Notes: a model not told the origin generated them from the sequence alone. A stretch of DNA of 64,000 nt from Prevotella melaninogenica ATCC 25845 (GCF_000144405.1 NC_014371.1:434001-498000); one strand, 5' to 3'; counted from the first letter of the stretch, positions 36,607-45,391 are shown. Numbers and translations: made by a program.

Positions 36607-37711
36607 TTAATCCAATTCTAACTCATGGTTGAGGAAATCTATTATTCTTTCTTTTTGATGTATCAACATGTAGTGTTTCTCTTTCTCATCAAAAAGTAGC
36701 ACAGCTTTCGTTCCACATCTTTGTAGTCGTTTAGTAGAAGTTGGGAGGTTATTAGAGCTATTATCTTGTCCTCCACCTATATAAAAGTACTTCTGAATGA
36801 GTCTTTTTAACGACATCACAGGATGTAGAAATATATGTGATGGTCTTAAATTTATTATCAAAGCTTCGTAGTGCAATGTTAGATGCACTTCCACCATTTG
36901 ATAGACCAATTAAATGTAATCGACTTTCATCAATGCTATATCCTTCTTTTTTAAGCATGGGAAGGTAAAACTTGAATATTCTGTTAATGTCTTCATGACT
37001 AAAAATACCTGAAAGATTGTGTGTTGCAATGCTAACAACGAAGCAATTTTTCAAGCTTGAGAAAAGTCCTTGATAAAGTTCCCAACTACCCAAATAGCCA
37101 TGGGCGAATAATACAACAGGGTACTTTTTTGAAGAAGTGTAATGTTGTGGCTTTGTTATATAAATACCATTGTAGTTTGTCCCAAACTGTTCATTATACG
37201 CTTGGGCTATAGCAAATGAGCCAGGATTGCTGAATTGCCATGACAATTGATTGTATTGAGCGTAAAAACTTAACGCCTTACCATTCCAGAAGTCATTTTG
37301 AGCCTCACGGATAAAACGTCCTCCAAGTTTTTTTATCAAAGTTGGCTCTCCAGCTGGAGGTATAATTGCAGAAACTTTCATGCCTACATTCATTATTTCT
37401 TCCTCTGGGAATATTATGTTTAGCAGGTAGATCTTTATCGGTGTAGCAATATGTTTACCTGTCTTGTCAATGTATGCTAATTGTGTTCGACCGCGCTGAT
37501 AATAGTTTGGGATAGTAATAAAGATGGCTATTATTAGTGTTGAAACCAGTAATTTATAAGATTGCTTGAACCGTAACAGCAGTGGATGAGACTTAATCCA
37601 ATTCTTGTTTATCAATACAAATAGTAAGATACTTAACAAACGATACTGCCATGTTGCAAAACCTAAGATGGCCATGAATAGTAGTAAAAAAGATAAAATC
37701 TTCTTCCTCAT
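36607..37711 (-). pseudogene. Frameshifted membrane-anchored alpha/beta hydrolase
   Basis: The first frame (37711-36761) encodes two or three N-terminal membrane segments (about 5-70) and an alpha/beta hydrolase domain with LFAHGYLGS (oxyanion region, about 201-209) and the nucleophile GLSNGGS (Ser271). It then runs out of frame after residue 311 (EVLLY). The next frame continues exactly where expected with IGGGQDNSSNNLP (candidate acid) and FDEKEKHYMLIHQ (candidate catalytic His), ending at 36607. The break falls in the TATATA tract at 36778-36783: two more bases (one TA) would restore a single protein of about 368 residues. As written, the nucleophile is split from its Asp and His. It may be a true pseudogene, a slippage switch or a sequencing error. 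It follows the radical SAM gene by 29 bases. Confidence 0.8.
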
Positions 37712-37740
37712 AATCCTTTTATATTTATACTTGCAGGTTG

Positions 37741-39162
37741 TTATAATGCGGTCTTTTTGAGAAGGTCTATGCCATGTTTTGACATTTTGCTCTTTGTTTT
37801 ATGCCCATTTGTGTTGGCCAATATATTCTCCAGCACGGGTAACATGCGATTGAGGTTACCATATTGAATCATAAAGTTCCAGAAAGGTTCAAACTTCTTC
37901 CAGCCTCCCATATAAAGGAGATGGGCCAATTGTTGCTTTATATTATCGTGCCCAAAGCTTGCCTTAAAAATATTACTCCATGAATAGAAGTTATGGTAAG
38001 CCCACTCGTAGCCTTGTTTTAACTCCTCTGCAGTCAATCCCAATGTTTTGTACACAACCGTTCGAGTATCATATTGACTCCAGTCATAGGATGTAATCCG
38101 TCCATCTCGTTCCATCTGTTGAAACAGACGAGTTCCTGGATAAGGAGTTAAAATATGAAAGGTGGCCGTTGTGATGCTATGTTCAATTCCCCAATCAACA
38201 GTTCTTTGAAATACATCTTTATCATCATGGTCAAGTCCAAAAACAAAACTTCCGTTAATCATGATACCAAGACTATGCAGTCGTTTAACAGCTGCTACAT
38301 AATCTTTCGATAAGTTTTGTAGTTTGTTACTTGAACGAAGATTGTCTGGAGAAAATGTCTCGAAGCCTAAAAATAAACTTCGTAATCCTGCCTCGGCGGC
38401 TTTTTCTATCAAATTACCATTTAGTACTGCTGCAACAGTAGAGGCACTCTGAAAAACTCTACCCATGCCGCGCATACCTTCAAATAATTCTGATGCGAAG
38501 TGAGGATTACCTAAAAGATGATCATCAAGGAAATAAAGATGTCTGCCAGGTAGACTATCAATTTCAGCTAAGGCATCGTCTACCTTTCGGGTGTAAAACG
38601 ATTTACCTTCGCTATAGAAGGCATCCTTGTAGCAAAAGTCACAATGATGAGGACAACCACGGGAAACAACAAGTGAGTTTGGTACAAAATACTTCTCTCT
38701 TTTAATAAGGTCACGACGTACAGGGGGAATGTTTTCAATGCTTCTCCAACTTGCTACATATCGTTTTTGAGGATGTCCTTCGCGTAAGTCTTTGATAAAT
38801 CGTGGGAATGCTTCTTCTCCTGGCCCTAATATAAGTGTGTCGGCGTGTTGTGCCGCTTCATCAGGAATACTTGTAACGTGAAGACCTCCCATAACTACAT
38901 ACACACCTCTTCTTCTATATTCATCAGCAATCTTGTAAGCTCTATAAGCGTTAGTAACGTAAACTTGAATACAAACCAAATCTGGAGTATCATCCAACTT
39001 TAGTTTCTCAATGTGTTGATCTTGTATCTCTACATCATCATTATCAGAGAAATAGGCTGCAAGTGTCGCCAGTCCCAAAGGTGGGAAAAGCGAGTATTTG
39101 ATTGGTCGCCAATAAGGGCTTTCTGCCTCTTGCAACGCTGGTAATATCATTTTTACTCTCAT
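37741..39162 (-). CDS. B12-binding domain radical SAM protein
   Basis: The 473-residue protein has an N-terminal cobalamin-binding Rossmann domain (about 1-135, with PPLGLATLAAYF and VVMGGLHVTSIPDE) and a radical SAM barrel with the cluster motif CPHHCDFC (Cys170, Cys174, Cys177). The C-terminal part (DYSQYD-like TRTVVYKTLGLTAEE, then EWAYHNFYSW) resembles the extension seen in several B12-dependent radical SAM methylases of lipids and small molecules. The substrate is unknown. The only operon partner is the broken hydrolase downstream, so a linked modification and release pathway is conceivable but unproven. Confidence 0.85.
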   Translation of the reverse strand: MRVKMILPALQEAESPYWRPIKYSLFPPLGLATLAAYFSDNDDVEIQDQHIEKLKLDDTPDLVCIQVYVTNAYRAYKIADEYRRRGVYVVMGGLHVTSIPDEAAQHADTLILGPGEEAFPRFIKDLREGHPQKRYVASWRSIENIPPVRRDLIKREKYFVPNSLVVSRGCPHHCDFCYKDAFYSEGKSFYTRKVDDALAEIDSLPGRHLYFLDDHLLGNPHFASELFEGMRGMGRVFQSASTVAAVLNGNLIEKAAEAGLRSLFLGFETFSPDNLRSSNKLQNLSKDYVAAVKRLHSLGIMINGSFVFGLDHDDKDVFQRTVDWGIEHSITTATFHILTPYPGTRLFQQMERDGRITSYDWSQYDTRTVVYKTLGLTAEELKQGYEWAYHNFYSWSNIFKASFGHDNIKQQLAHLLYMGGWKKFEPFWNFMIQYGNLNRMLPVLENILANTNGHKTKSKMSKHGIDLLKKTAL

Positions 39163-39451
39163 GCTGTCAATTCTTTATTCTTCAAGACACTATGTTATTT
39201 TAATGAGACGATTAATTAGGTGAAGCTAATCAGCGCATAGAAAATGAAGTTTAAACTATCGTCCTTAATAAATGTGTTATACAAAAGTCGTTATTACATT
39301 TCATATATGCAAACTTTTTTCAAGAAAACTCAATTCGATTAGGCTGTACTTACATTTTCTATTCTAAAACAGATATATTCTATTTCTATCAATAATATTC
39401 TTGTTATTGCTGTGTTTTTTCATCGAATAAAAGAAAAAGACAACAAAAAAT
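39163..39451. other. Intergenic region between radical SAM gene and tRNA cluster
   Basis: No gene was recognised. A short inverted repeat ATTAG/CTAAT (39217-39231) is the only structure seen. The radical SAM promoter should be here, but no good -33/-7 match stood out. Confidence 0.4.
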
Positions 39452-39482
39452 TTTGAGGTATGAAAATAAAGTACTATCTTTG
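39452..39482 (+). promoter_or_regulatory. Promoter of the tRNA cluster
   Basis: TTTG (39452-39455), a 19-base spacer and TATCTTTG (39475-39482), 47 bases before tRNA-Ser. Confidence 0.8.
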
Positions 39483-39529
39483 CACTCGCATTTGAGATAA
39501 TGCTTGGTAATTCGGTTATAGGCCATCTT

Positions 39530-39616
39530 GGAAGGATGGGTGAGTGGCTGAAACCAGCAGTTTGCTAAACTGCCGTGCGCATTCGCGTACCGGGGGTTCG
39601 AATCCCCCTCCTTCCG
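39530..39616 (+). tRNA. tRNA-Ser, anticodon GCT
   Basis: The acceptor stem is GGAAGGA / TCCTTCC with discriminator G. The anticodon loop is TTGCTAA between CAGT/ACTG arms, and the long variable arm (CCGTGCGCATTCGCGTACC) is typical of serine tRNA. The T loop is GGGGGTTCGAATCCCCC. No CCA is encoded. It reads AGC and AGT codons. Confidence 0.95.
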
Positions 39617-39644
39617 CTTTATCTCATAATCTCAAATGTATTTT

Positions 39645-39719
39645 GGTCGATTCATCTAATGGTTAGGATACAAGATTCTCAATCTTGGCATAGGGGTTCG
39701 ATTCCCCTATCGACTACCA
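39645..39719 (+). tRNA. tRNA-Glu, anticodon CTC (copy 1)
   Basis: The acceptor GGTCGAT pairs with ATCGACT, followed by discriminator A and encoded CCA. The anticodon stem CAAGA/TCTTG encloses the loop TTCTCAA, giving anticodon CTC. T arm AGGGG/CCCCT. Confidence 0.9.
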
Positions 39720-39749
39720 AACATCCTCTTAGTAAGAAATAATTATTTT

Positions 39750-39824
39750 GGTCGATTCATCTAACGGTTAGGATACAAGATTCTCAATCTTGGCATAGGG
39801 GTTCGATTCCCCTATCGACTACCA
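39750..39824 (+). tRNA. tRNA-Glu, anticodon CTC (copy 2)
   Basis: It differs from copy 1 by one base in the D loop (AACGG instead of AATGG). It is a tandem duplicate separated by 30 bases. CCA is encoded. Confidence 0.9.
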
Positions 39825-39828
39825 ACCG

Positions 39829-39860
39829 AAAGTTCAGCTATTAAGCTGGACTTTTTTATT
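39829..39860 (+). terminator. Terminator of the tRNA cluster
   Basis: AAAGTTCAGCT / AGCTGGACTTT, followed by a T run, starts five bases after the last tRNA. Confidence 0.88.
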
Positions 39861-40130
39861 ATATAAGGTTATGTGATTTTGTGGGGAGGTAGAAGGGGGC
39901 AGTTCTAAAACCGGGTGTGGTTACATTTTATTTGTGAAGCTGCTTGGGTATTACTGAATTTCAATTTGCTGTCACTGCTATCATCTGTTGTGTGTGCTTA
40001 ACTTGTTAGTCTACAGGAAAATAAATGAAGTGTTAAAAATGACAGGAAATTGAGATAAAAATATTCTTGTAAGATATGTGTATGTGCGATGAAGTTAAGA
40101 ATAGTTTTATGATAAAATCTTTTCTATCTA

Positions 40131-40334
40131 TTTAAACTCAAATAGGTTGTTAGCTTCTAAACATATTTCCTTTCTCATCGAGCAGATTAGCTGTCTTTTT
40201 GGTGCGAAGGTAACGAGCTACGTCAGGTTACAAAGACAAACAAGATGTCGATAATAAATAAAAGATGTTAGGAAACAATAGCATAGTAATAAGAACTATA
40301 CACATTGTGGTCTAATGACCGGTTGCGGTTAAAT
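40131..40334 (+). repeat. Nested-palindrome MITE-like element, family 3, full copy 2
   Basis: At 204 bp it aligns end to end with 14129-14334: shared blocks include ATCGAGCAGATTAGCTGTC, GAGCTACGTCAGGTT, ACAAAGACAAACAAGATG, AAGATGTTAGGAAACAA and ATTGTGGTCTAATGACCGG. The left end is more diverged. It sits between the tRNA terminator and the IS. In the remainder of this gap (39861-40130) nothing was recognised. Confidence 0.75.
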
Positions 40335-40348
40335 ACATACTTGTAGAT

Positions 40349-40359
40349 TAATCTATTTT
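40349..40359 (+). repeat. Target-site duplication, left copy
   Basis: TAATCTATTTT is repeated exactly at 41824-41834 on the other side of the insertion sequence. Confidence 0.7.
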
Positions 40360-40493
40360 TATTGGTGTCCGATAAAACTTTTTTTGCGTTCATATCTTTT
40401 TAATTCAGAATAATAAAAAAACGGGCTGATTGTTTTGCACATTCAGCCCTTCTTATTTCCTTTGTAGTTGTCATAATAAAACAATGAAATAAG

Positions 40494-41726
40494 ATGAACA
40501 AAAGTACACATTTTATCGGACAGCCACTATATGTTCAACTGTTAAACTATTTTAATCGTGATAAAATTCTCTCTCTGAGCCAAGCTCAGGGAGGTGAACA
40601 CTATATAAAGAAGTTTGATGCATGGCATCATCTTGTTGTCATGCTTTATGCAGTAATGCTGCGTTTAGACTCTCTGCGTGAGATAAAAGCCTCTCTCTTT
40701 GCTAATGTTAATCGCTTTAATCATCTTGGTTTAAAGCATTTCCCTTGTCGAAGTACCTTGTCAGATGCAAATAAACGCCGAGATTCCGAGATATTCGGTT
40801 CGATCTATATGAACCTATATGAGAAATACCGCCATGAGCTTTACTCGGACAGCCGAAATTGTGGACAGCCTAAATGGCTGAAGAATCTAAAGATAATAGA
40901 TTCTACGACAATAAGTCTGTTTTCTAACTTGGTCTTTAAAGGTGTAGGACGTAATCCCAAAACTGGTAAGAAGAAGGGTGGAATAAAAGTACATACAGAG
41001 ATATTTGCCAATGAGAATGTTCCAAGCGATATTAAGTTCACATCTGCAGCTAGTCATGATCAGTTTGCACTTATCCCAGAACGATACGCCAATGAGGACC
41101 TGATTGCTTTTGACCGAGCCTATATAAACTATGAAAAGTTCTCTGAACTGACGCAAAGAGGCGTTATATATGTAACTAAGATGAAAAATAATCTTAGCTT
41201 TGAAAGGATTGCTGATACAGATTACCAGATGACTACAGATTATGGAGCTGTACGCGTAGAAACCATTCTCTTCCATAAGCATACAAAGGAAAAAGATATT
41301 TACCATAAAGCAAGAAAAATCACATATCAGGATAAGACCAAGAAAGGGAAAATCAGATTCATATCTCTGCTGACCAATGATTTTCAGATGTCAGCAGAAG
41401 ATATTATAGCTATCTATAAGAGACGATGGCAAATAGAAACCTTATTTAAACAAATAAAACAGAATTTCCCGCTAAGATACTTCTATGGAGAGAGTGCGAA
41501 CGCTATAAAAATACAAATATGGATTACACTTATAGCCAATCTGCTTATAACCCTAGTGAAGAACAAAATAAAGAGACCTTGGAGTTTCTCAGGCTTGGCA
41601 ACAATGATAAGAATTCTACTTATGAGTTATGTCTCAATACAGAGTTTCTTTGAACGGCCACATAGAGACTGGGATAGATTGATTACCCAGGTAAAAGCCC
41701 CACCAGAAGAGTTGTCATTATTCTAG
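40494..41726 (+). CDS. IS4-family DDE transposase
   Basis: The 410-residue protein starts with a DUF4372-like domain (FIGQPLYVQLLNYFNRDKI) and then a DDE domain: Asp in LKIIDSTTISLF (about 141), Asp in LIAFDRAYINYEKF (about 203) and Glu in YKRRWQIETLFKQIK (about 318), the last matching the Y-R-E-K signature of the IS4 group. There is no frameshift, so it should be functional. Confidence 0.92.
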   Translation: MNKSTHFIGQPLYVQLLNYFNRDKILSLSQAQGGEHYIKKFDAWHHLVVMLYAVMLRLDSLREIKASLFANVNRFNHLGLKHFPCRSTLSDANKRRDSEIFGSIYMNLYEKYRHELYSDSRNCGQPKWLKNLKIIDSTTISLFSNLVFKGVGRNPKTGKKKGGIKVHTEIFANENVPSDIKFTSAASHDQFALIPERYANEDLIAFDRAYINYEKFSELTQRGVIYVTKMKNNLSFERIADTDYQMTTDYGAVRVETILFHKHTKEKDIYHKARKITYQDKTKKGKIRFISLLTNDFQMSAEDIIAIYKRRWQIETLFKQIKQNFPLRYFYGESANAIKIQIWITLIANLLITLVKNKIKRPWSFSGLATMIRILLMSYVSIQSFFERPHRDWDRLITQVKAPPEELSLF

Positions 41727-41740
41727 TGGGGGGGCTTGGA
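41699..41740 (+). terminator. Hairpin overlapping the transposase stop codon
   Basis: CCCCAC near the end of the frame pairs with GTGGGG just after the TAG. It may stop readthrough in either direction. Confidence 0.5.
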
Positions 41741-41823
41741 ATTTGAAATAAGAACAAATCATGCCTATTTCAGCAGGATTGAGAGAGGATATTGCAGTAT
41801 ATAGAGGTTTTATCGGACAGCAA

Positions 41824-41834
41824 TAATCTATTTT
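41824..41834 (+). repeat. Target-site duplication, right copy
   Basis: TAATCTATTTT is identical to 40349-40359. Confidence 0.7.
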
Positions 41835-41969
41835 CTTTTAGAATGCGCATTTATGGTTGTAAGCAACTCTCTCCTACTCTATTGTTTCGTGTAAGCTGCT
41901 TGCATAGATAATCTTTACGTGTGTGGTGTGTGAATAAAGGTAAGGTTGGTATAATGGGCTAAACCAAAT

Positions 41970-42000
41970 AAAGGCTATAGGAAATCCTATAGCCTTTTAT
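41970..42000 (-). terminator. Terminator of the rpmB-rpmG-DUF4295 operon
   Basis: AAAGGCTATAGGA / TCCTATAGCCTTTT is a perfect 13-bp stem with a two-base loop, just downstream of the operon on the minus strand. Confidence 0.85.
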
Positions 42001-42019
42001 TGATTGTATCTTTATAGAA

Positions 42020-42178
42020 TTAATTCTTAAAGAACTCCTTGACATCCTCGTTTGGGACCATCTGCTCATCGAAGATGTAAGCACCAGTCTTAGGGCTCTT
42101 TACCATCTTGATAACCTTTGAATATGCGCGACCATCCGTAGAACCTTCGTGGAGGGTAGCGACCGCTTTCTTTGCCAT
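42020..42178 (-). CDS. DUF4295-type small protein
   Basis: The protein has 52 residues, MAKKAVATLHEGS at the start and EFFKN at the end, basic and without membrane segments. It begins with the same MAKKA as the ribosomal protein L33 upstream. Its position directly after rpmB-rpmG (46-base gap) is the usual place for DUF4295 in Bacteroidetes. A ribosome-related role is inferred from operon membership only. Confidence 0.82.
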   Translation of the reverse strand: MAKKAVATLHEGSTDGRAYSKVIKMVKSPKTGAYIFDEQMVPNEDVKEFFKN

Positions 42179-42224
42179 AGTCTATTAATTTTAACTATTA
42201 ACTATACTACTCTTTTTAGCGAGC

Positions 42225-42413
42225 TTACTTAATCTCCTTGTGAAGGGTAACCTTCTTCAGAACAGGATTATACTTCATGAGCTCAAGACGCTCTGGAGTA
42301 TTCTTACGGTTCTTTGTAGTTACGTAACGACTTGTACCAGCTACACCGCTGTTCTTCATCTCGGTACATTCCAAGATAACTTGGACTCTGTTTCCTTTAG
42401 CTTTCTTTGCCAT
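42225..42413 (-). CDS. rpmG: 50S ribosomal protein L33
   Basis: The 62-residue bL33 has the typical [20 protein letters not shown] core. The CxxC zinc pairs are absent (a single Cys remains), so it is the zinc-free form. It follows rpmB by five bases. Confidence 0.95.
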   Translation of the reverse strand: MAKKAKGNRVQVILECTEMKNSGVAGTSRYVTTKNRKNTPERLELMKYNPVLKKVTLHKEIK

Positions 42414-42418
42414 GATAT

Positions 42419-42682
42419 TTAGTCTCCTATTACCTTAATGTCCTTCCAGTCAACATAACCCTTAGAAACAGCCTGCTTGAGTGCTGCATCAAGACCTACC
42501 TTGTTAATAAGACGAAGACCAGCAGCACTAATCTTCAGCTGAATCCAGCAAGCCTCCTCTACGTAGTAGAACTTCTTGCTGAAGAGGTTAACGTCAAAGC
42601 TTCTCTTTGTACGGTGCTTTGAGTGAGACACGTTACAACCTATCTGTGCCTTCTTTCCTGTGATTTGACAAATCTTAGACAT
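42419..42682 (-). CDS. rpmB: 50S ribosomal protein L28
   Basis: bL28 of 87 residues from [20 protein letters not shown]. The start at 42682 is the normal one; an in-frame ATG 18 codons upstream lies inside the promoter. Core blocks are [15 protein letters not shown] and [16 protein letters not shown]. First gene of the rpmB-rpmG-DUF4295 unit. Confidence 0.96.
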   Translation of the reverse strand: MSKICQITGKKAQIGCNVSHSKHRTKRSFDVNLFSKKFYYVEEACWIQLKISAAGLRLINKVGLDAALKQAVSKGYVDWKDIKVIGD

Positions 42683-42734
42683 TTCTATCTTTGTTTTGTG
42701 ATTCGTTAATTGATACCTATTCCAAACAGGGTGC

Positions 42735-42765
42735 AAAATTACAAAAAAGTTTCAAATAAGCAAAA
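42735..42765 (-). promoter_or_regulatory. Promoter of rpmB
   Basis: TTTG (42765-42762), a 19-base spacer and TAATTTTG (42742-42735) on the minus strand. Confidence 0.75.
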
Positions 42766-42807
42766 CTTTTACTACAATAATTGTTGCTTTTAAGCTTTTT
42801 TGCGAGT

Positions 42808-43311
42808 TTATTCGGACTTAATATCTAATTCTTTTAAGAAATCAAGGAATAGACGGATTGCTTTGTTTGTTGCAATGGCAAGATTTATGTCACGTCCGAA
42901 GTCTTCGGTTAACTTAAATGTTCTTACGTCATCTTTGTTGCCATATGCCAACCAAATAGTACCCACTGGATGTTCTGCTGTACCGCCTCCAGGGCCAGCT
43001 ACTCCTGTAGATGCAATGGCAAAGTCTACTCCAATAGTTTTTATAGTGCCTAATACCATCTCACGTGCAACCTCCTCTGATACTGCACTTTTCTCCTCAA
43101 GTACTTCGTGAGATACGCCAAGTAGTTTCTCCTTTACTTCATCCGTATAAGCAACTACTCCTCCTTTATAATAATTAGATGATCCTGGGATAGCCATAAT
43201 TGCTTCGCTGATACGACCACCTGTGCAGCTTTCTGCTGTTCCAATTGTGTAACCTGAAGCATAAAGGATGTCACCAATCTGACGTGATATTATCTTACTT
43301 TCAAATTCCAT
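42808..43311 (-). CDS. pncC: CinA-family nicotinamide-nucleotide amidohydrolase
   Basis: It deamidates NMN to nicotinate mononucleotide in characterised relatives. The 167 residues form the stand-alone CinA C-terminal domain: TAESCTGGRISEAIMAIPGSS, KGGVVAYTDEVKEKLLGV, AIASTGVAGPGGGTAEHPVG. The start at 43311 is preferred over one that overlaps tsaD. It lies 34 bases after tsaD and may be co-transcribed with it. Confidence 0.88.
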   Translation of the reverse strand: MEFESKIISRQIGDILYASGYTIGTAESCTGGRISEAIMAIPGSSNYYKGGVVAYTDEVKEKLLGVSHEVLEEKSAVSEEVAREMVLGTIKTIGVDFAIASTGVAGPGGGTAEHPVGTIWLAYGNKDDVRTFKLTEDFGRDINLAIATNKAIRLFLDFLKELDIKSE

Positions 43312-43345
43312 AAACTTATTCTTATTATAGGACTTAATTTTGTTA

Positions 43346-44377
43346 TTATTCAAAAGTTACTTTACTAAATACTGGGATATCCATCTGTGTAAAGTCTTTG
43401 TCTTGATACTTGAAGTTACCTACACTGGCAATCATTGCTGCATTGTCTGTCGTATAGCTAAACTTTGGTATGTAAATTGTCCAACCATAACGCTCTGCAT
43501 GGTCATGGAACGCATTACGAAGACCATTATTAGCTGATACGCCACCCGCAACGGCTACATGCTTAATGCCTGTCTCTTTAACCGCTAAGCGTAGCTTTTT
43601 CATAAGTATGTCGACTATCGCATGCTCAAGACTGGCTGCAATGTCTTCTTTATGATGCTCGATGAAGTCTGGGTCTTCCTGTACCCACTTCCTCATATTA
43701 TATAAGAATGATGTCTTAAGACCAGAGAAAGAGTAATCAAAACCTGCTACATTTGGTTCTGCAAACTTATAAGCCAAAGGATTACCTTGGCGAGCAAGTC
43801 TATCAATGATTGGACCACCAGGATAACCGAGTCCCATTACCTTAGAACACTTGTCTATTGCCTCACCAGCAGCATCGTCAATAGTCTGACCGAGTACTTC
43901 CATATCGTTATAAGCATTCACCTTAACAATCTGAGAATTACCACCAGATACTAAGAGACAAAGGAATGGGAATGGAGGCATGTGATTGTCGTCATCGCTT
44001 TCCTTGATGAAGTGAGCCATGACATGACCCTGCAAATGGTTTACCTCAATCATTGGGATATTCAATGAACGAGCAAAACCTTTGGCAAAGTTTACACCAA
44101 CCAAAAGACTACCCATCAATCCAGGACCACGTGTAAATGCAATGGCTGAAAGTTGTTCTTTAGTAATACCTGCACGCTTCAACGCTTGGTCAACAACAGG
44201 AACCACGTTCTGTTGGTGAGCTCTTGAAGCAAGTTCAGGAACAACTCCTCCGTATGCTTTATGTACCTCCTGTGAGGCTGTTACATTACTGAGGATAACA
44301 CCATTCCTCAATACGGCAGCACTTGTGTCATCACAACTGCTTTCTATACCTAATATATAAATATCTTCTTTTACCAT
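43346..44377 (-). CDS. tsaD: tRNA N6-adenosine threonylcarbamoyltransferase
   Basis: It installs the t6A modification at position 37 of ANN-decoding tRNAs. The 343 residues show GIESSCDDTSAAV, GGVVPELASRAHQQN, the metal-binding EVNHLQGHVMAH, LLVSGGNSQIV, DYSFSGLKTSF and AVAGGVSANNGLR. All metal and ATP motifs are intact. It follows map by 36 bases. Confidence 0.97.
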   Translation of the reverse strand: MVKEDIYILGIESSCDDTSAAVLRNGVILSNVTASQEVHKAYGGVVPELASRAHQQNVVPVVDQALKRAGITKEQLSAIAFTRGPGLMGSLLVGVNFAKGFARSLNIPMIEVNHLQGHVMAHFIKESDDDNHMPPFPFLCLLVSGGNSQIVKVNAYNDMEVLGQTIDDAAGEAIDKCSKVMGLGYPGGPIIDRLARQGNPLAYKFAEPNVAGFDYSFSGLKTSFLYNMRKWVQEDPDFIEHHKEDIAASLEHAIVDILMKKLRLAVKETGIKHVAVAGGVSANNGLRNAFHDHAERYGWTIYIPKFSYTTDNAAMIASVGNFKYQDKDFTQMDIPVFSKVTFE

Positions 44378-44413
44378 TTTCTGTTAGATTCTCTCCTAAG
44401 AGAATAAAAGACA

Positions 44414-45274
44414 TTAATGTGTCAGAATCTCTAATCCATGTTCTGTCATAACGAAAGTATGCTCCCACTGAGCTGAAGGCTTCTCATCACCTGTGATAAC
44501 CTCCCAACCATACGGGTCGTCAGCATCAATAAAGACTTTCCATGTGCCCATATTAATCATTGGTTCAATGGTAAATACCATACCAGGAACCAGTAACATA
44601 CCAGTACCTTTATGTCCATAGTGAACAACATCTGGCTGCTCATGAAACTCGATACCTACACCATGCCCACAGAGGTCACGTACAACACCATAGCCATTCT
44701 TCTCGGCATGCTTCTGTATAGCATGACCGATGTCACCTACAAAGGAATAAGGCTTAGCAGCTTCAGCACCAATTTCAAGGCATTCCTTCGCTACACGAAC
44801 TAATCGTTCCTTCTCTGGTGTTGTCTTTCCAATGATGAACATACGACTTGCATCTGCATAATAGCCATCTACTATCGTAGTCATATCAACATTGATAATA
44901 TCACCTTCTTGAAGAACATCTTCTTTCTTTGGAACACCATGACACACAACTTCATTAATACTTGTGCATACACTCTTAGGATATCCCTCATAGTTCAAGC
45001 AGGCAGGGATTGCATCGTGGTCCTTGCAATACTGCATACAGATATCATCAATCTCCTGAGTATTCATTCCTGCGTGGATAGCCTCAGCGACAGCATCCAA
45101 GCAGCCAGTATTGACTATACCACTCTTTCGGATACCTTCAATCTGCTCAGGTGTCTTAATCATATCACGTGTAGGAACGAGTTTGCCCTTCTTCTCAAGA
45201 GCCATTATCTTTAAGTCCATTTCGGTAGGCTCCTGTCCTGGAAGACAATGCCACCTTTTCTTTTTCAACTGCAT
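44414..45274 (-). CDS. map: Methionine aminopeptidase, type I
   Basis: It removes the initiator methionine. The start at 45274 (MQLKKKRWHCLPGQEP) gives 286 residues with a short N-terminal extension common in Bacteroidetes. Metal ligands are seen in VDMTTIVDGYYADASRMF (two Asp), GHGVGIEFHEQP (His), FTIEPM (Glu) and EHTFVMTEHG (Glu). It has its own promoter and heads the map-tsaD-pncC unit. Confidence 0.95.
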   Translation of the reverse strand: MQLKKKRWHCLPGQEPTEMDLKIMALEKKGKLVPTRDMIKTPEQIEGIRKSGIVNTGCLDAVAEAIHAGMNTQEIDDICMQYCKDHDAIPACLNYEGYPKSVCTSINEVVCHGVPKKEDVLQEGDIINVDMTTIVDGYYADASRMFIIGKTTPEKERLVRVAKECLEIGAEAAKPYSFVGDIGHAIQKHAEKNGYGVVRDLCGHGVGIEFHEQPDVVHYGHKGTGMLLVPGMVFTIEPMINMGTWKVFIDADDPYGWEVITGDEKPSAQWEHTFVMTEHGLEILTH

Positions 45275-45360
45275 ATCGTCAATTTTATCTTTTTGCAAGA
45301 ATAAAGCAAGCAAACACAAGAAATCATGTTTCTATTTTGTGGAGTGCTGCTTAGTTTCTG

Positions 45361-45391
45361 CAAAAGTACTATAATTCAAAGACAAAACAAA
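45361..45391 (-). promoter_or_regulatory. Promoter of map
   Basis: TTTG (45391-45388), a 19-base spacer and TACTTTTG (45368-45361) on the minus strand. Confidence 0.72.

Larger units (their letters stand above)
40360..41823 (+). mobile_element. IS4-family insertion sequence, about 1.46 kb
   Basis: The ends carry inverted repeats with the shared core TGTCCGATAAAAC (40366-40378 and, inverted, 41807-41819) and are flanked by the 11-bp direct repeat TAATCTATTTT. It encodes one intact transposase. A hairpin GGGCTGA/TCAGCCC (40423-40449) in the left end and one covering the transposase stop may insulate it from outside transcription. The good ends and matching duplication suggest recent insertion. 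Confidence 0.88.
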
